Shown: one piece after another, positions 1-6,602 of the stretch
Position numbering within the stretch: position 1 is the stretch's first letter
Layout: every line of letters starts with the position of its first letter
Source of the DNA: Eubacteriales bacterium
GTDB taxonomy: Bacteria > Bacillota > Clostridia > Monoglobales > Firm-18
NCBI GenBank assembly: GCA_028697835.1
Contig: JAQVDK010000005.1
Location: 1-47,498 of the forward strand
Reading direction: 5' to 3'
DNA: 47,498 nt
Notes under the pieces: model-generated
What the model was told of the DNA's origin: nothing
The model's input: only the letters and a program-made list of their open reading frames with translations
Database searches by the model: none
Program-made: the position numbers and the translations under genes

Positions 1-61
1 TTGGTAGAGCAATTGACTCTTAATCAATGGGTCCTGGGTTCGAGTCCCCGATGGCGCACCA
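1..61 (+). tRNA. tRNA-Lys(CTT), 5' end cut off by the window
   Basis: This is the 3' part of a tRNA, starting in the D loop. The anticodon arm pairs ATTGA with TCAAT around a seven-base loop, CTCTTAA, whose central CTT (19-21) decodes the lysine codon AAG. The T loop TTCGAGT follows, and the 3' acceptor strand ATGGCGC ends in an encoded CCA at 59-61. One oddity is a T-C mismatch (35 and 49) in the T stem. The first part of the gene (acceptor 5' strand and D stem) lies outside the window, so the cloverleaf cannot be checked in full. Confidence 0.93.
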
Positions 62-66
62 CCTAC

Positions 67-100
67 AAACCGCATGAACATTGGTTCATTGCGGTTTTTT
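67..100 (+). terminator. Intrinsic terminator of the tRNA-Lys transcript
   Basis: An imperfect inverted repeat (AAACCGCA-TGAAC against GTTCATTGCGGTTT, loop ATTG) is followed directly by a T run. It sits six bases after the tRNA CCA end, as expected for rho-independent termination of a tRNA operon. Confidence 0.85.
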
Positions 101-371
101 GTTTTGCTCTAAAAACATTGATACATATGTGTGGTTTACATAAAACTTTTTAAGAAACTGTCAAAAGATAAGAAGAAAAAGAAAAAGCTATCGAAATTTA
201 TCGCAGCAAAATTCTAATAATATCAGCAAATAATTCAATGGCACAAAAGTTTAATGTCGATAAAAAGTAGTTTTATTATAACCCCTTAAATGTGAAAGCA
301 AAAACCATGCATTAAAACACGCCTTTGGTGAAAAATTGTGTAGATAATCATATTTTACGCCCTTTAAATAC

Positions 372-400
372 TTGTTTTAAACGGGAGGAAGTGGTATAAT
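372..400 (+). promoter_or_regulatory. Sigma-A-like promoter with extended -10
   Basis: A -35-like TTGTTT (372-377) is followed after 17 bases by a perfect TATAAT (395-400). TGG directly before the -10 gives an extended TGnTATAAT element. The predicted transcript would start near 406-408 and run through the leader into the recombinase gene at 591. Confidence 0.6.
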
Positions 401-430
401 AAACCATGAAAGTCTATATCGACATCAAGA

Positions 431-462
431 CAACTTCGCAAAATAAAGATTTTGCGAAGTTG
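431..462 (+). repeat. 13-bp perfect inverted repeat (hairpin) in the recombinase leader
   Basis: CAACTTCGCAAAA (431-443) is perfectly complementary to TTTTGCGAAGTTG (450-462) with a six-base loop. No T run follows, so it is not a standard terminator. It lies just downstream of the predicted promoter, and could be a leader RNA structure or an operator. Confidence 0.7.
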
Positions 463-522
463 GGAAGAGGGAATTTAGCACTATTGTGTCTAAAATTGAA
501 AAAAAAATTAGGCTTATAGAAA

Positions 523-538
523 ATAAGCTTAAGCTTAT
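523..538 (+). repeat. 16-bp perfect palindrome
   Basis: ATAAGCTTAAGCTTAT is exactly self-complementary and contains AAGCTT twice. It lies about 50 bases upstream of the recombinase start. It may be a protein-binding site, or chance in AT-rich DNA. Confidence 0.5.
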
Positions 539-590
539 GAATAAATACACTGCTTAAACTGAGCATTATAAGAAATGTTGGTGATTAGAT

Positions 591-1553
591 TTGAAAAATT
601 ATCAGGACGCTCCCAAGGTTTTAAGAGATTTTTTAAATTACATAGACACTATCAAGGGCAAATCTAAAAACACTTCCAAGGAATATTATTATGACCTTAG
701 AACTTTTTTGCGTTTTTTAAAAATCAACAATAATTTAGTAAGTGACTCAGCACCTTTTGACGAAATCACAATAAGCGATATTACTGTCGAGATGCTCTCT
801 GAGGTTACCTTGAGCGATTTATACGCATATATGGCATATGTGAACCGTGCCCGTGGCAACAGCGCTTCCTCAAGGTCGCGCAAGGTATCCAGCCTAAAAT
901 CATTTTATAGATATTTAACCGTTAACGCAGGTTATTTTAAAAACAATCCTGCTAAAGACTTAGAATCCCCAAAAATTGGAAAGACGTTGCCGCGCTATTT
1001 GGATTTGGATGGCAGCATTGCCCTGCTTAATGCTGCTGCAGAAAATAAGCGGGATTATTGCATGCTTACCCTTCTTCTCAATTGCGGCCTGCGTGTTTCC
1101 GAGCTTACCGGTATAAATATTTCGGATATAAAAAAAGACACCCTAACCATTGTTGGCAAGGGCAATAAAGAGCGCACCATATATCTTAACAATGCCTGTA
1201 TTAACGCTATAAAAAGCTATATGGAAATACGACCAAAGGACAAAGTAAAAGACCGGGATGCCCTGTTTTTAAACAAAAACAATGAACGGATAAGCCCAAG
1301 GGGTGTACAGCTTATTGTAAAAAAATATTTGGGGCTGGCAGGCCTTGACACAAAGAAATATTCCACTCACAAGTTAAGGCATACTGCCGCAACATTAATG
1401 TATCAGCATGGAAATGTAGATGTTAGGGCGCTGCAGGAAATATTGGGGCATGAAAACCTTTCTACTACTGAAATTTATACCCACGTTGACAACAAACAGC
1501 TAAAAGATGCGGTAAGCAGCAACCCACTGGCAAATATCAAGCAAAAAAATTAG
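591..1553 (+). CDS. Tyrosine recombinase of the XerC/XerD type
   Basis: A 320-residue site-specific tyrosine recombinase, close to the usual Xer length of about 300. The N-terminal SAM-like core-binding domain spans roughly residues 8-115 and the catalytic domain roughly 130-312. The full catalytic set is visible: R168 (CGLRVSE), K190 (GKGNKER), H260-x-x-R263 (HKLRH), H287 (LGHENL) and nucleophile Y296 (IYTHVD). These match Xer proteins, which resolve chromosome dimers at dif sites. The start is TTG at 591, preceded by a weak GGTGAT. An insertion near residues 50-70 makes the N-terminal part slightly long. No other mobile-element gene is nearby, and the lexA neighbourhood is chromosomal, so a housekeeping role is more likely than a phage or transposon integrase. 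XerC and XerD cannot be told apart from this sequence alone. Confidence 0.88.
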   Translation: MKNYQDAPKVLRDFLNYIDTIKGKSKNTSKEYYYDLRTFLRFLKINNNLVSDSAPFDEITISDITVEMLSEVTLSDLYAYMAYVNRARGNSASSRSRKVSSLKSFYRYLTVNAGYFKNNPAKDLESPKIGKTLPRYLDLDGSIALLNAAAENKRDYCMLTLLLNCGLRVSELTGINISDIKKDTLTIVGKGNKERTIYLNNACINAIKSYMEIRPKDKVKDRDALFLNKNNERISPRGVQLIVKKYLGLAGLDTKKYSTHKLRHTAATLMYQHGNVDVRALQEILGHENLSTTEIYTHVDNKQLKDAVSSNPLANIKQKN

Positions 1554-1711
1554 CTGTCGGGAAACTCAACCTCATCTATGGTTATGATTTTGTAGTCGCC
1601 ATCAACTTCGATACATTTTCCGCAATTATCGCACACTTTATTGGGGTTGATGTCGCAAAACTCACATTCCCCGCAGATTATACATTCTCTATCGTATAAC
1701 ACGCATTTCAT
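1550..1711 (-). CDS. Small eight-cysteine protein, possible metal or Fe-S binder
   Basis: A 53-residue protein on the opposite strand to its neighbours, with stop TAA at 1550-1552 overlapping the end of the recombinase gene by four bases. Its start (ATG at 1711) has a good GGAGGAAATT ribosome binding site. An in-frame ATG five codons upstream would use up that site, so the shorter start is preferred. It has eight cysteines, C3, C10, C13, C16, C19, C27, C30 and C33, in CxxCxxCxxC and CxxCxxC spacing, followed by an acidic C terminus rich in Ile, Asp and Glu. This pattern suggests zinc or iron-sulfur binding, but the family and function are not known to me. The cysteine spacing and ribosome binding site make it credible as a real gene despite its size. 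Confidence 0.72.
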   Translation of the reverse strand: MKCVLYDRECIICGECEFCDINPNKVCDNCGKCIEVDGDYKIITIDEVEFPDS

Positions 1712-1745
1712 ATCAATTTCCTCCATAAAATAAGGCGGTGCTTTT

Positions 1746-2339
1746 ATGTATGATGATTTAACAAGCAGGCAGCTTGAAATTTTAAGCTTTATTACGGAAT
1801 TTATAAGTTCAAACGGCTACCCCCCTTCGATTAGGGAAATCGGAAAGGCTGTTGGATTAAAATCCACATCCTCTGTCCACAACCACATTCAAGCACTTGA
1901 AAGATTAGGGTATATTACAAAAAACGGTTTAAAAAAACGCTCTATGTTTCCCTCTAACCTTTCAAAACATATAAACGTTCCGGTAGTTGGCAAAATAACC
2001 GCCGGGGCGCCAATTTTAGCCGTTGAAAACATTGAGGACTATTTTCCCATACCTGAATCCTTTGCCAAAAACAAGGATTTATTCATTTTAACCATCTCCG
2101 GTGACAGCATGAGGGATGCCGGCATCTTAGATGGCGACTATGTTATTGTTCAAAAACAAAACACCGCCCAAAGCGGCGATATAGTGGCTGCGCTGATTGA
2201 CAACGAAGCAACAGTTAAGACATTCTATAAAACAGACACCGAAATTATCCTTCAGCCTGAAAATCCCGCATATGAGCCTATAAAACTAAAACAAGTTGAA
2301 ATACTTGGCAAAATTACCGGCGTGTTTAGAATGTTATGA
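1746..2339 (+). CDS. lexA: LexA, SOS-response repressor and autoprotease
   Basis: A 197-residue, full-length LexA. The N-terminal winged helix-turn-helix (about residues 1-65; motif PPSIREIGKAVGLKS around 26-40) binds operator DNA. The C-terminal S24 peptidase domain (about 78-197) has the self-cleavage bond A86-G87, the catalytic serine S121 in GDSM and the lysine K158 in ATVK. Activated RecA triggers cleavage, which relieves repression of DNA-repair genes. AAGGCGGTG precedes the ATG at a suitable distance. No GAAC-N4-GTTC type operator is evident in the bases just upstream, so autoregulation cannot be supported from the sequence here. The last 14 bases overlap the 3' end of the convergent PLP-enzyme gene, and no terminator is visible between them. 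Confidence 0.95.
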   Translation: MYDDLTSRQLEILSFITEFISSNGYPPSIREIGKAVGLKSTSSVHNHIQALERLGYITKNGLKKRSMFPSNLSKHINVPVVGKITAGAPILAVENIEDYFPIPESFAKNKDLFILTISGDSMRDAGILDGDYVIVQKQNTAQSGDIVAALIDNEATVKTFYKTDTEIILQPENPAYEPIKLKQVEILGKITGVFRML

Positions 2340-3615
2340 TTTTTGCATCAAAAAGGGATTGAACAGCACTTGCTATGCCGACATAAGCGCTGTCAAAGGT
2401 CAAGCCCCCTTGCATATACACTATGTAAGGCGGCTTTATGGGTCCGTCCGCCGATAGCTCAATAGACGCACCTTGATTAAATGCGCCTGCCGCCATTATT
2501 ACTTTGTGGCTGTATCCGGGCATATCCCAAGGCTCGGGAACTACAAAGCTGTCAATTGGCGCTCCCTTTTGAATACCTTGGCAAAACTTAACAACTCCCT
2601 GTTCGCTGCCCATTTTAATCGCTTGAATAATATCACTGCGTACATCATCAACCTTTGGAGAAACTTCAAAGCCTAACCTGCCAAATACCGCGCCGCAAAA
2701 AAGTGCGGCTTTAAGGCTTTCGCCGACTATATGAGGCGCCATGAACAATCCCTGAAGAATCTCTTTATTCGTGTTTAAGGTTGCGCCTACATCTTTTCCA
2801 AGGCCCACCGAATTTAGCTTGTATGAAACAAGCTCCACCAAATCTTTTCTGCCGGCTACATAACCACCTGTGGAAACCAAGCCGCCCCCGGGATTTTTAA
2901 TCAGCGAGCCTGCCATAAGGTCCGCCCCATAATTGGTCGGCTCATCAGCTTCAACAAATTCTCCATAACAATTATCCACAATACATATTATATTGGGATT
3001 TATTTTTTTTACTGTTTCTATAATTTTTCCTATTTCCTTGTTTGTAAGAGACGGGCGCCAATCATACCCTTTCGACTTTTGTATCAAAACCGCTTTGGTA
3101 TTTTCGCCCAAAGTTAACATAATATTATTATAGTCAACACAACCGTCAATTAAATCAATTTGCTTATAATCAACACCGAATTCTTTTAGCGAGCCTTTGC
3201 CGTGTCCTGTTATCCCTATGACTTCTTCCAAGGTGTCGTATGGTTTTCCGGTAACGGACACAAGGGTATCCCCGGGGCGCAAAACACCAAAAAGACAAAG
3301 TGATATTGCATGTGTTCCGCTTACTATGTTATGGCGTACCAATGCATCTTCAGCTCCAAAAACCTGTGCATAAACACTGTCAATGGCTTCTCTTCCTGCA
3401 TCGCCGTAGCCATAGCCGCTTGTGCTTGCAAAATGTGTGTCGCTTATTTTATTGTCCTTAAAAGCCGCCAAAACTTTAAGTTGGTTATATCTTGATATTT
3501 TTTCGATTTTGGCTGCCTGCAATATTATTTTCTCATATGTTTCCTCACAAAAATTATAAACCTTTGGCGAAATGCCAAAGCTTTTGCCTAAAACATCCTT
3601 TGTATCGTAAATCAT
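2326..3615 (-). CDS. PLP-dependent enzyme, methionine gamma-lyase-like (PF06838) family
   Basis: A 429-residue fold-type I PLP enzyme of the family annotated as methionine gamma-lyase family or, historically, aluminium-resistance protein. The likely PLP lysine is K240 in GSLIKNPGGG, and an aspartate that would bind the pyridine nitrogen lies in IVDNCYGEF about 25 residues earlier. SGTHAISLCLFG matches the phosphate-binding region of cystathionine gamma-synthase relatives. The chosen ATG at 3615 overlaps the upstream aminopeptidase stop as ATGA and has GGAGG seven bases upstream. An in-frame ATG five codons earlier includes that ribosome binding site and is less likely. The substrate is unknown; sulfur amino acid cleavage is only a family-level guess. 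It ends the murD-M42 operon. In many Firmicutes this gene sits near hfq/miaA instead, so the context here is unusual. Confidence 0.85.
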   Translation of the reverse strand: MIYDTKDVLGKSFGISPKVYNFCEETYEKIILQAAKIEKISRYNQLKVLAAFKDNKISDTHFASTSGYGYGDAGREAIDSVYAQVFGAEDALVRHNIVSGTHAISLCLFGVLRPGDTLVSVTGKPYDTLEEVIGITGHGKGSLKEFGVDYKQIDLIDGCVDYNNIMLTLGENTKAVLIQKSKGYDWRPSLTNKEIGKIIETVKKINPNIICIVDNCYGEFVEADEPTNYGADLMAGSLIKNPGGGLVSTGGYVAGRKDLVELVSYKLNSVGLGKDVGATLNTNKEILQGLFMAPHIVGESLKAALFCGAVFGRLGFEVSPKVDDVRSDIIQAIKMGSEQGVVKFCQGIQKGAPIDSFVVPEPWDMPGYSHKVIMAAGAFNQGASIELSADGPIKPPYIVYMQGGLTFDSAYVGIASAVQSLFDAKIITF

Positions 3616-4583
3616 AAAACCTCCATACAAGCTTTTGTCAGTAAGTTAATTGCCCCTTTAACATCAGAAATAGATACGGTTTCACAAGGTGTGTGTATAT
3701 ATCGGGTAGGTATGGAAATTGCGCCTGTTGCAACTCCGGCGCCGCTTGTGTGAATTGCTCCGGCATCTGTTCCGCCTACGTCAAGCACTTCATATTGAAC
3801 CTTGATATTGTGCTTTTGGGCAACATCGGAAAGATGTTTTTTTATAATCGGATGACACATAATTGAATTGTCTTTAATTTTTATAGCAGGACCTTCACCT
3901 AATTTCAAAGGATATTTTCCTCCTCCGGGAAAATCGTCGCAGGTTGTAACATCAACTGCTATGGCATAATCGGGCGAAATACCTGCGGCTGCTGTTTTAG
4001 CACCTCTTAGCCCCAGTTCCTCCTGCACGCTAAAGACAAAATACAGGTCGTTTTCACTGCCGCTTATTTGCTTTAATGTTTCTATTAAAATATAACATCC
4101 TACTCTATCATCAAGGGCTTTTGAGGATATAAAATCACCGAAAACATCAAAAGCTCCCCTCATCACACCCACATCTCCAACTTTTACACTGTAAGGCTTG
4201 TCGCCTTTACACGCATCAAAAGAGTCAATGTAGAAATCCGCTAATTTACTTGGTTTTTCGACTTTTTTATACACAACTCCTACTGCACCGTTTTCAAATT
4301 CCACCTTGCTGCTGTGTAAAGTTTCCGGCTTTACACCACCTATATTCGAAAAATGGATATAATTTTTATCGTCTATAACGGTTACTATAATTCCTACCTC
4401 GTCCATGTGGGCAGAAAGCATTATTTTTTTTCCGGTTCCCTTTTTTCTAACGATAAGATTACCCAATGTATCTTGGGTGATTTCATCAGCGTATGGCTTA
4501 ACTTCATTTTTTATTATTTCCCTAATTTTGCCTTCGTTTCCAGAAGGACCAAAGGCTTGGCAAAGTCTTCTTAAAAGCTCCAC
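3612..4583 (-). CDS. M42-family metallo-aminopeptidase, copy 3 of 3
   Basis: A 323-residue M42 peptidase (glutamyl aminopeptidase / TET / FrvX-like family), a binuclear metal exopeptidase that usually forms dodecameric tetrahedral particles and trims short peptides. All expected ligands are present: H59-x-D61 (SAHMDEVG), D158 (ALDDRVG), catalytic base E188 and ligand E189 (VQEELGLRG), D211 (IAVDVT) and H297 (RYIHTPCE). Start is GTG at 4583 with AAAGGAGG upstream, overlapping the preceding M42 gene by 13 bases. This is the most divergent of the three copies: it lacks the G-x-KPPH segment of the other two and has a KPSKLADFYID region there instead. Cytosolic, with no signal peptide. Peptide specificity cannot be read from the sequence. 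Confidence 0.92.
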   Translation of the reverse strand: MELLRRLCQAFGPSGNEGKIREIIKNEVKPYADEITQDTLGNLIVRKKGTGKKIMLSAHMDEVGIIVTVIDDKNYIHFSNIGGVKPETLHSSKVEFENGAVGVVYKKVEKPSKLADFYIDSFDACKGDKPYSVKVGDVGVMRGAFDVFGDFISSKALDDRVGCYILIETLKQISGSENDLYFVFSVQEELGLRGAKTAAAGISPDYAIAVDVTTCDDFPGGGKYPLKLGEGPAIKIKDNSIMCHPIIKKHLSDVAQKHNIKVQYEVLDVGGTDAGAIHTSGAGVATGAISIPTRYIHTPCETVSISDVKGAINLLTKACMEVL

Positions 4584-5590
4584 AAAGCCGCCTCCTTTGT
4601 TAAAAATTTATCCAATATATCTTTGCAGGAATTTATATCATCAATACATGCCACGTTTGACGGGGAATGGATATATCTGCAAGGGACGGATATAACAGCG
4701 GTTCTTACTCCTGTTTCGCTAAGATGTATTACCGACGCGTCGTTCCCGCCAAAAGTAGTTTGCTTAAATTGAACATTGATATTATGGGCTGTGGCAGTGT
4801 TATACAGCGCATTTCTAAGGCCTATATCCGAATACGAGCCCCTATCCATAATGGAAAGCGCCGCACCATGCCTTAACTTGGTTGAAAATCCGTCTTCGGT
4901 TGAGCCTGCAACGTCAGAGCAGGTGGTGCCTTCCACTACAATGGCAATGTCAGGCTTTACTTGGTATGCTGCAATTGCACCGCCCCTGCAGCCCACTTCC
5001 TCCTGCACAGTAAACACAAAATATATATCATGGAAGTAAGTGTTTTTTGCAAGCTCTATTAAAACATAGCACCCAACTCTATCATCTAATGCCTTTGCCT
5101 TTATAAGATTGCCTCCAAACTCAACATACTGGCTGTCGAAGGCAACATAGTCGCCCAAGTTTACATAGTTTTTTGCATCTTCTTTGTCTTTTGCTCCTAT
5201 ATCTATATATAAATCCTTTATTTTTGGTGCCTTGTCAGCTTTATCATCGTTTAAATGAGGCGGTTTGTCGCCTATCACTCCCGGTACTTTGTTTATGCCT
5301 ATTACAACTTTTTTTGCTATCAAAACCCTCGGGTCTATTCCACCCACTGTTTTAAAGCGCAAATACCCTTCGTTTGTAATATCCGTTATTATCAGCCCTA
5401 CCTCGTCCATGTGTGCCGAAAGCATTATTTTTCTGCGGCTGTCTCCAACTCCTTTTTTATAGCAAATAAGATTTCCCATAGAATCTGTTTCAATGCTGTC
5501 GCAAAGACTTTGCATTTCATTTGCGATTAAATCCCTTACATCATTTTCACAGCCAGAAACGCCAAAAGCGTTGCATAAGGATTTTAACAT
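4571..5590 (-). CDS. M42-family metallo-aminopeptidase, copy 2 of 3
   Basis: A 339-residue M42 peptidase. Ligands: H60-x-D62, D169 (ALDDRVG), E197/E198 (VQEEVGCRG), E220 and H308 (RYIHSP). At the D/E metal position this copy has Glu (VVEGTT) where its two neighbours have Asp (VDVT); both variants occur in M42 enzymes. The start is placed at ATG 5590, inside the end of the upstream gene (ATGTTAA overlap), because GAGGAGGG lies six bases before it. A longer in-frame start nine codons upstream has no such site. It carries the GVIGDKPPH segment shared with copy 1. Cytosolic, co-transcribed and translationally coupled to both neighbours. Confidence 0.92.
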   Translation of the reverse strand: MLKSLCNAFGVSGCENDVRDLIANEMQSLCDSIETDSMGNLICYKKGVGDSRRKIMLSAHMDEVGLIITDITNEGYLRFKTVGGIDPRVLIAKKVVIGINKVPGVIGDKPPHLNDDKADKAPKIKDLYIDIGAKDKEDAKNYVNLGDYVAFDSQYVEFGGNLIKAKALDDRVGCYVLIELAKNTYFHDIYFVFTVQEEVGCRGGAIAAYQVKPDIAIVVEGTTCSDVAGSTEDGFSTKLRHGAALSIMDRGSYSDIGLRNALYNTATAHNINVQFKQTTFGGNDASVIHLSETGVRTAVISVPCRYIHSPSNVACIDDINSCKDILDKFLTKEAALWSF

Positions 5591-6600
5591 TCCATTCCCT
5601 CCTCTATTGTGCTGCAAATAGTTGAAGCAACAGCTTCAATATCGGACATGCAAACCGTTTCTACCTGTGTATGCATATACCGCAAGGGAACGGACACCAA
5701 GGCGCAGGGGATACCTTTTTTAGTTATTTGAATAGCCCATGCATCTGTACCGGAGTTTCCTGCGCACACTTCTATAACATGGGGGATTTCGTGTTTTTTG
5801 GCTGTATCAATCAGCGCCTTGGACAAGCTTGGATGTAAATTCGGTCCAACGCCAACAGCTACGCCGCAGCCCAAGGGAAATGCATTGCTCGAGCTTTCTG
5901 TATATGGGGAAATGCCATGGGTAACGTCTATTACAATAGCGGCATCGGGATTTATGCTATATGAGGCAACTTTTGCCCCCCTTAGTCCAACCTCTTCCTG
6001 AACTGCAGCTAAAAAAACCAACTCATAAGGCAAATCTTTGCCTTTAAGCCGTTTTGCACATTCTATAAGGCACCATATACCCATCCGATTGTCAATGGAT
6101 TTAGAGGCCATTTTTTCATTCTGAAGCCTAACCGGTTTTGACACAAAGGTAATGGCGTCGCCTATTTGAATTTTACCTAATAGTTCTTCACGGGAAAACC
6201 CGGCGTCGATATACATTTCATCTGTTTTATAGTTTTTCTTGCTTTCTTCCTCGGTTTGCAGGTGCGGAGGTTTTGACCCTATCACGCCAAAGACCTTTTC
6301 CTTGCCATGTATGAAAACCTCTGCCGCCGGAAGTGTAGCAGGGTTTATTCCGCCTATTTTAACAAAGCTTATAAATCCTTTATCGTCAATATTTTTCACC
6401 ATTAAGCCTATTTCGTCAAGGTGGGCTTCAATCATGATTTTCTTGCCCCTGCCTTTGCCTATTACACCTACCACATTGCCTAAAACGTCCGTATCAACAA
6501 AGTCGCAATGCTGCCTCAGCATATTGCAAACCTTGTTTCCAATCTCAAATTCAAATCCGGATATACCTTCAAAACTGCATAATTTCATTAAATCTTCCAT
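5584..6600 (-). CDS. M42-family metallo-aminopeptidase, copy 1 of 3
   Basis: A 338-residue M42 peptidase, first of three consecutive paralogues. Ligands: H60-x-D62 (EAHLDEIG), D170 (SIDNRMG, with Asn where the others have a second Asp), E202/E203 (VQEEVGLRG), D225 (VIDVTHG) and H310 (RYMHTQVETV). It has the GVIGSKPPH segment. The ATG at 6600 lies directly after the murD stop, and the GATGGAG within the last murD codons serves as its ribosome binding site. The three copies differ considerably over their length, so this is an old paralogous set rather than a recent tandem duplication. Probable role: hydrolysis of oligopeptides to free amino acids. Confidence 0.92.
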   Translation of the reverse strand: MEDLMKLCSFEGISGFEFEIGNKVCNMLRQHCDFVDTDVLGNVVGVIGKGRGKKIMIEAHLDEIGLMVKNIDDKGFISFVKIGGINPATLPAAEVFIHGKEKVFGVIGSKPPHLQTEEESKKNYKTDEMYIDAGFSREELLGKIQIGDAITFVSKPVRLQNEKMASKSIDNRMGIWCLIECAKRLKGKDLPYELVFLAAVQEEVGLRGAKVASYSINPDAAIVIDVTHGISPYTESSSNAFPLGCGVAVGVGPNLHPSLSKALIDTAKKHEIPHVIEVCAGNSGTDAWAIQITKKGIPCALVSVPLRYMHTQVETVCMSDIEAVASTICSTIEEGMEC

Positions 6601-6602
6601 TT

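Larger units (their letters stand above)
101..590 (+). other. 490-base leader/intergenic region upstream of the recombinase
   Basis: No recognisable gene of normal size lies here. The first 260 bases are AT-rich, include a lysine-codon-rich stretch (about 165-220), and show no credible start. The second half holds a sigma-A-like promoter (372-400), a possible 37-codon ORF starting at ATG 406 and ending at TAG 519 within the expected transcription start, a 13-bp hairpin (431-462), a second mini-ORF of 23 codons from GTG 486 to TAA 557 preceded by a purine-rich GAAGAGGG, and a 16-bp perfect palindrome (523-538). The mini-ORFs have no homologue that I recognise and may be chance. The region could also encode a small RNA or a regulatory leader. 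Confidence 0.5.

Noticed and set aside
76-87. GAACATTGGTTC, which matches the GAAC-N4-GTTC LexA core
   Set aside because: It is part of the stem and loop of the tRNA terminator, about 500 bases from the next start codon and without the flanking bases of the Bacillus-type box.
486-557. A 23-codon frame resembling the start of a Spo0E-like phosphatase
   Set aside because: It lacks the SQELD signature and is far too short; only a vague helical Lys/Glu pattern is shared.
591-1553. Recombinase as a phage or integron integrase with a tRNA attachment site nearby
   Set aside because: No phage, transposon or cassette genes, no repeat of the tRNA 3' end seen downstream, and lexA-type housekeeping surroundings; Xer is simpler.
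3612-6600. Triple M42 genes as an assembly duplication
   Set aside because: The three protein sequences differ widely and at key positions, so they are not repeated copies of one read.
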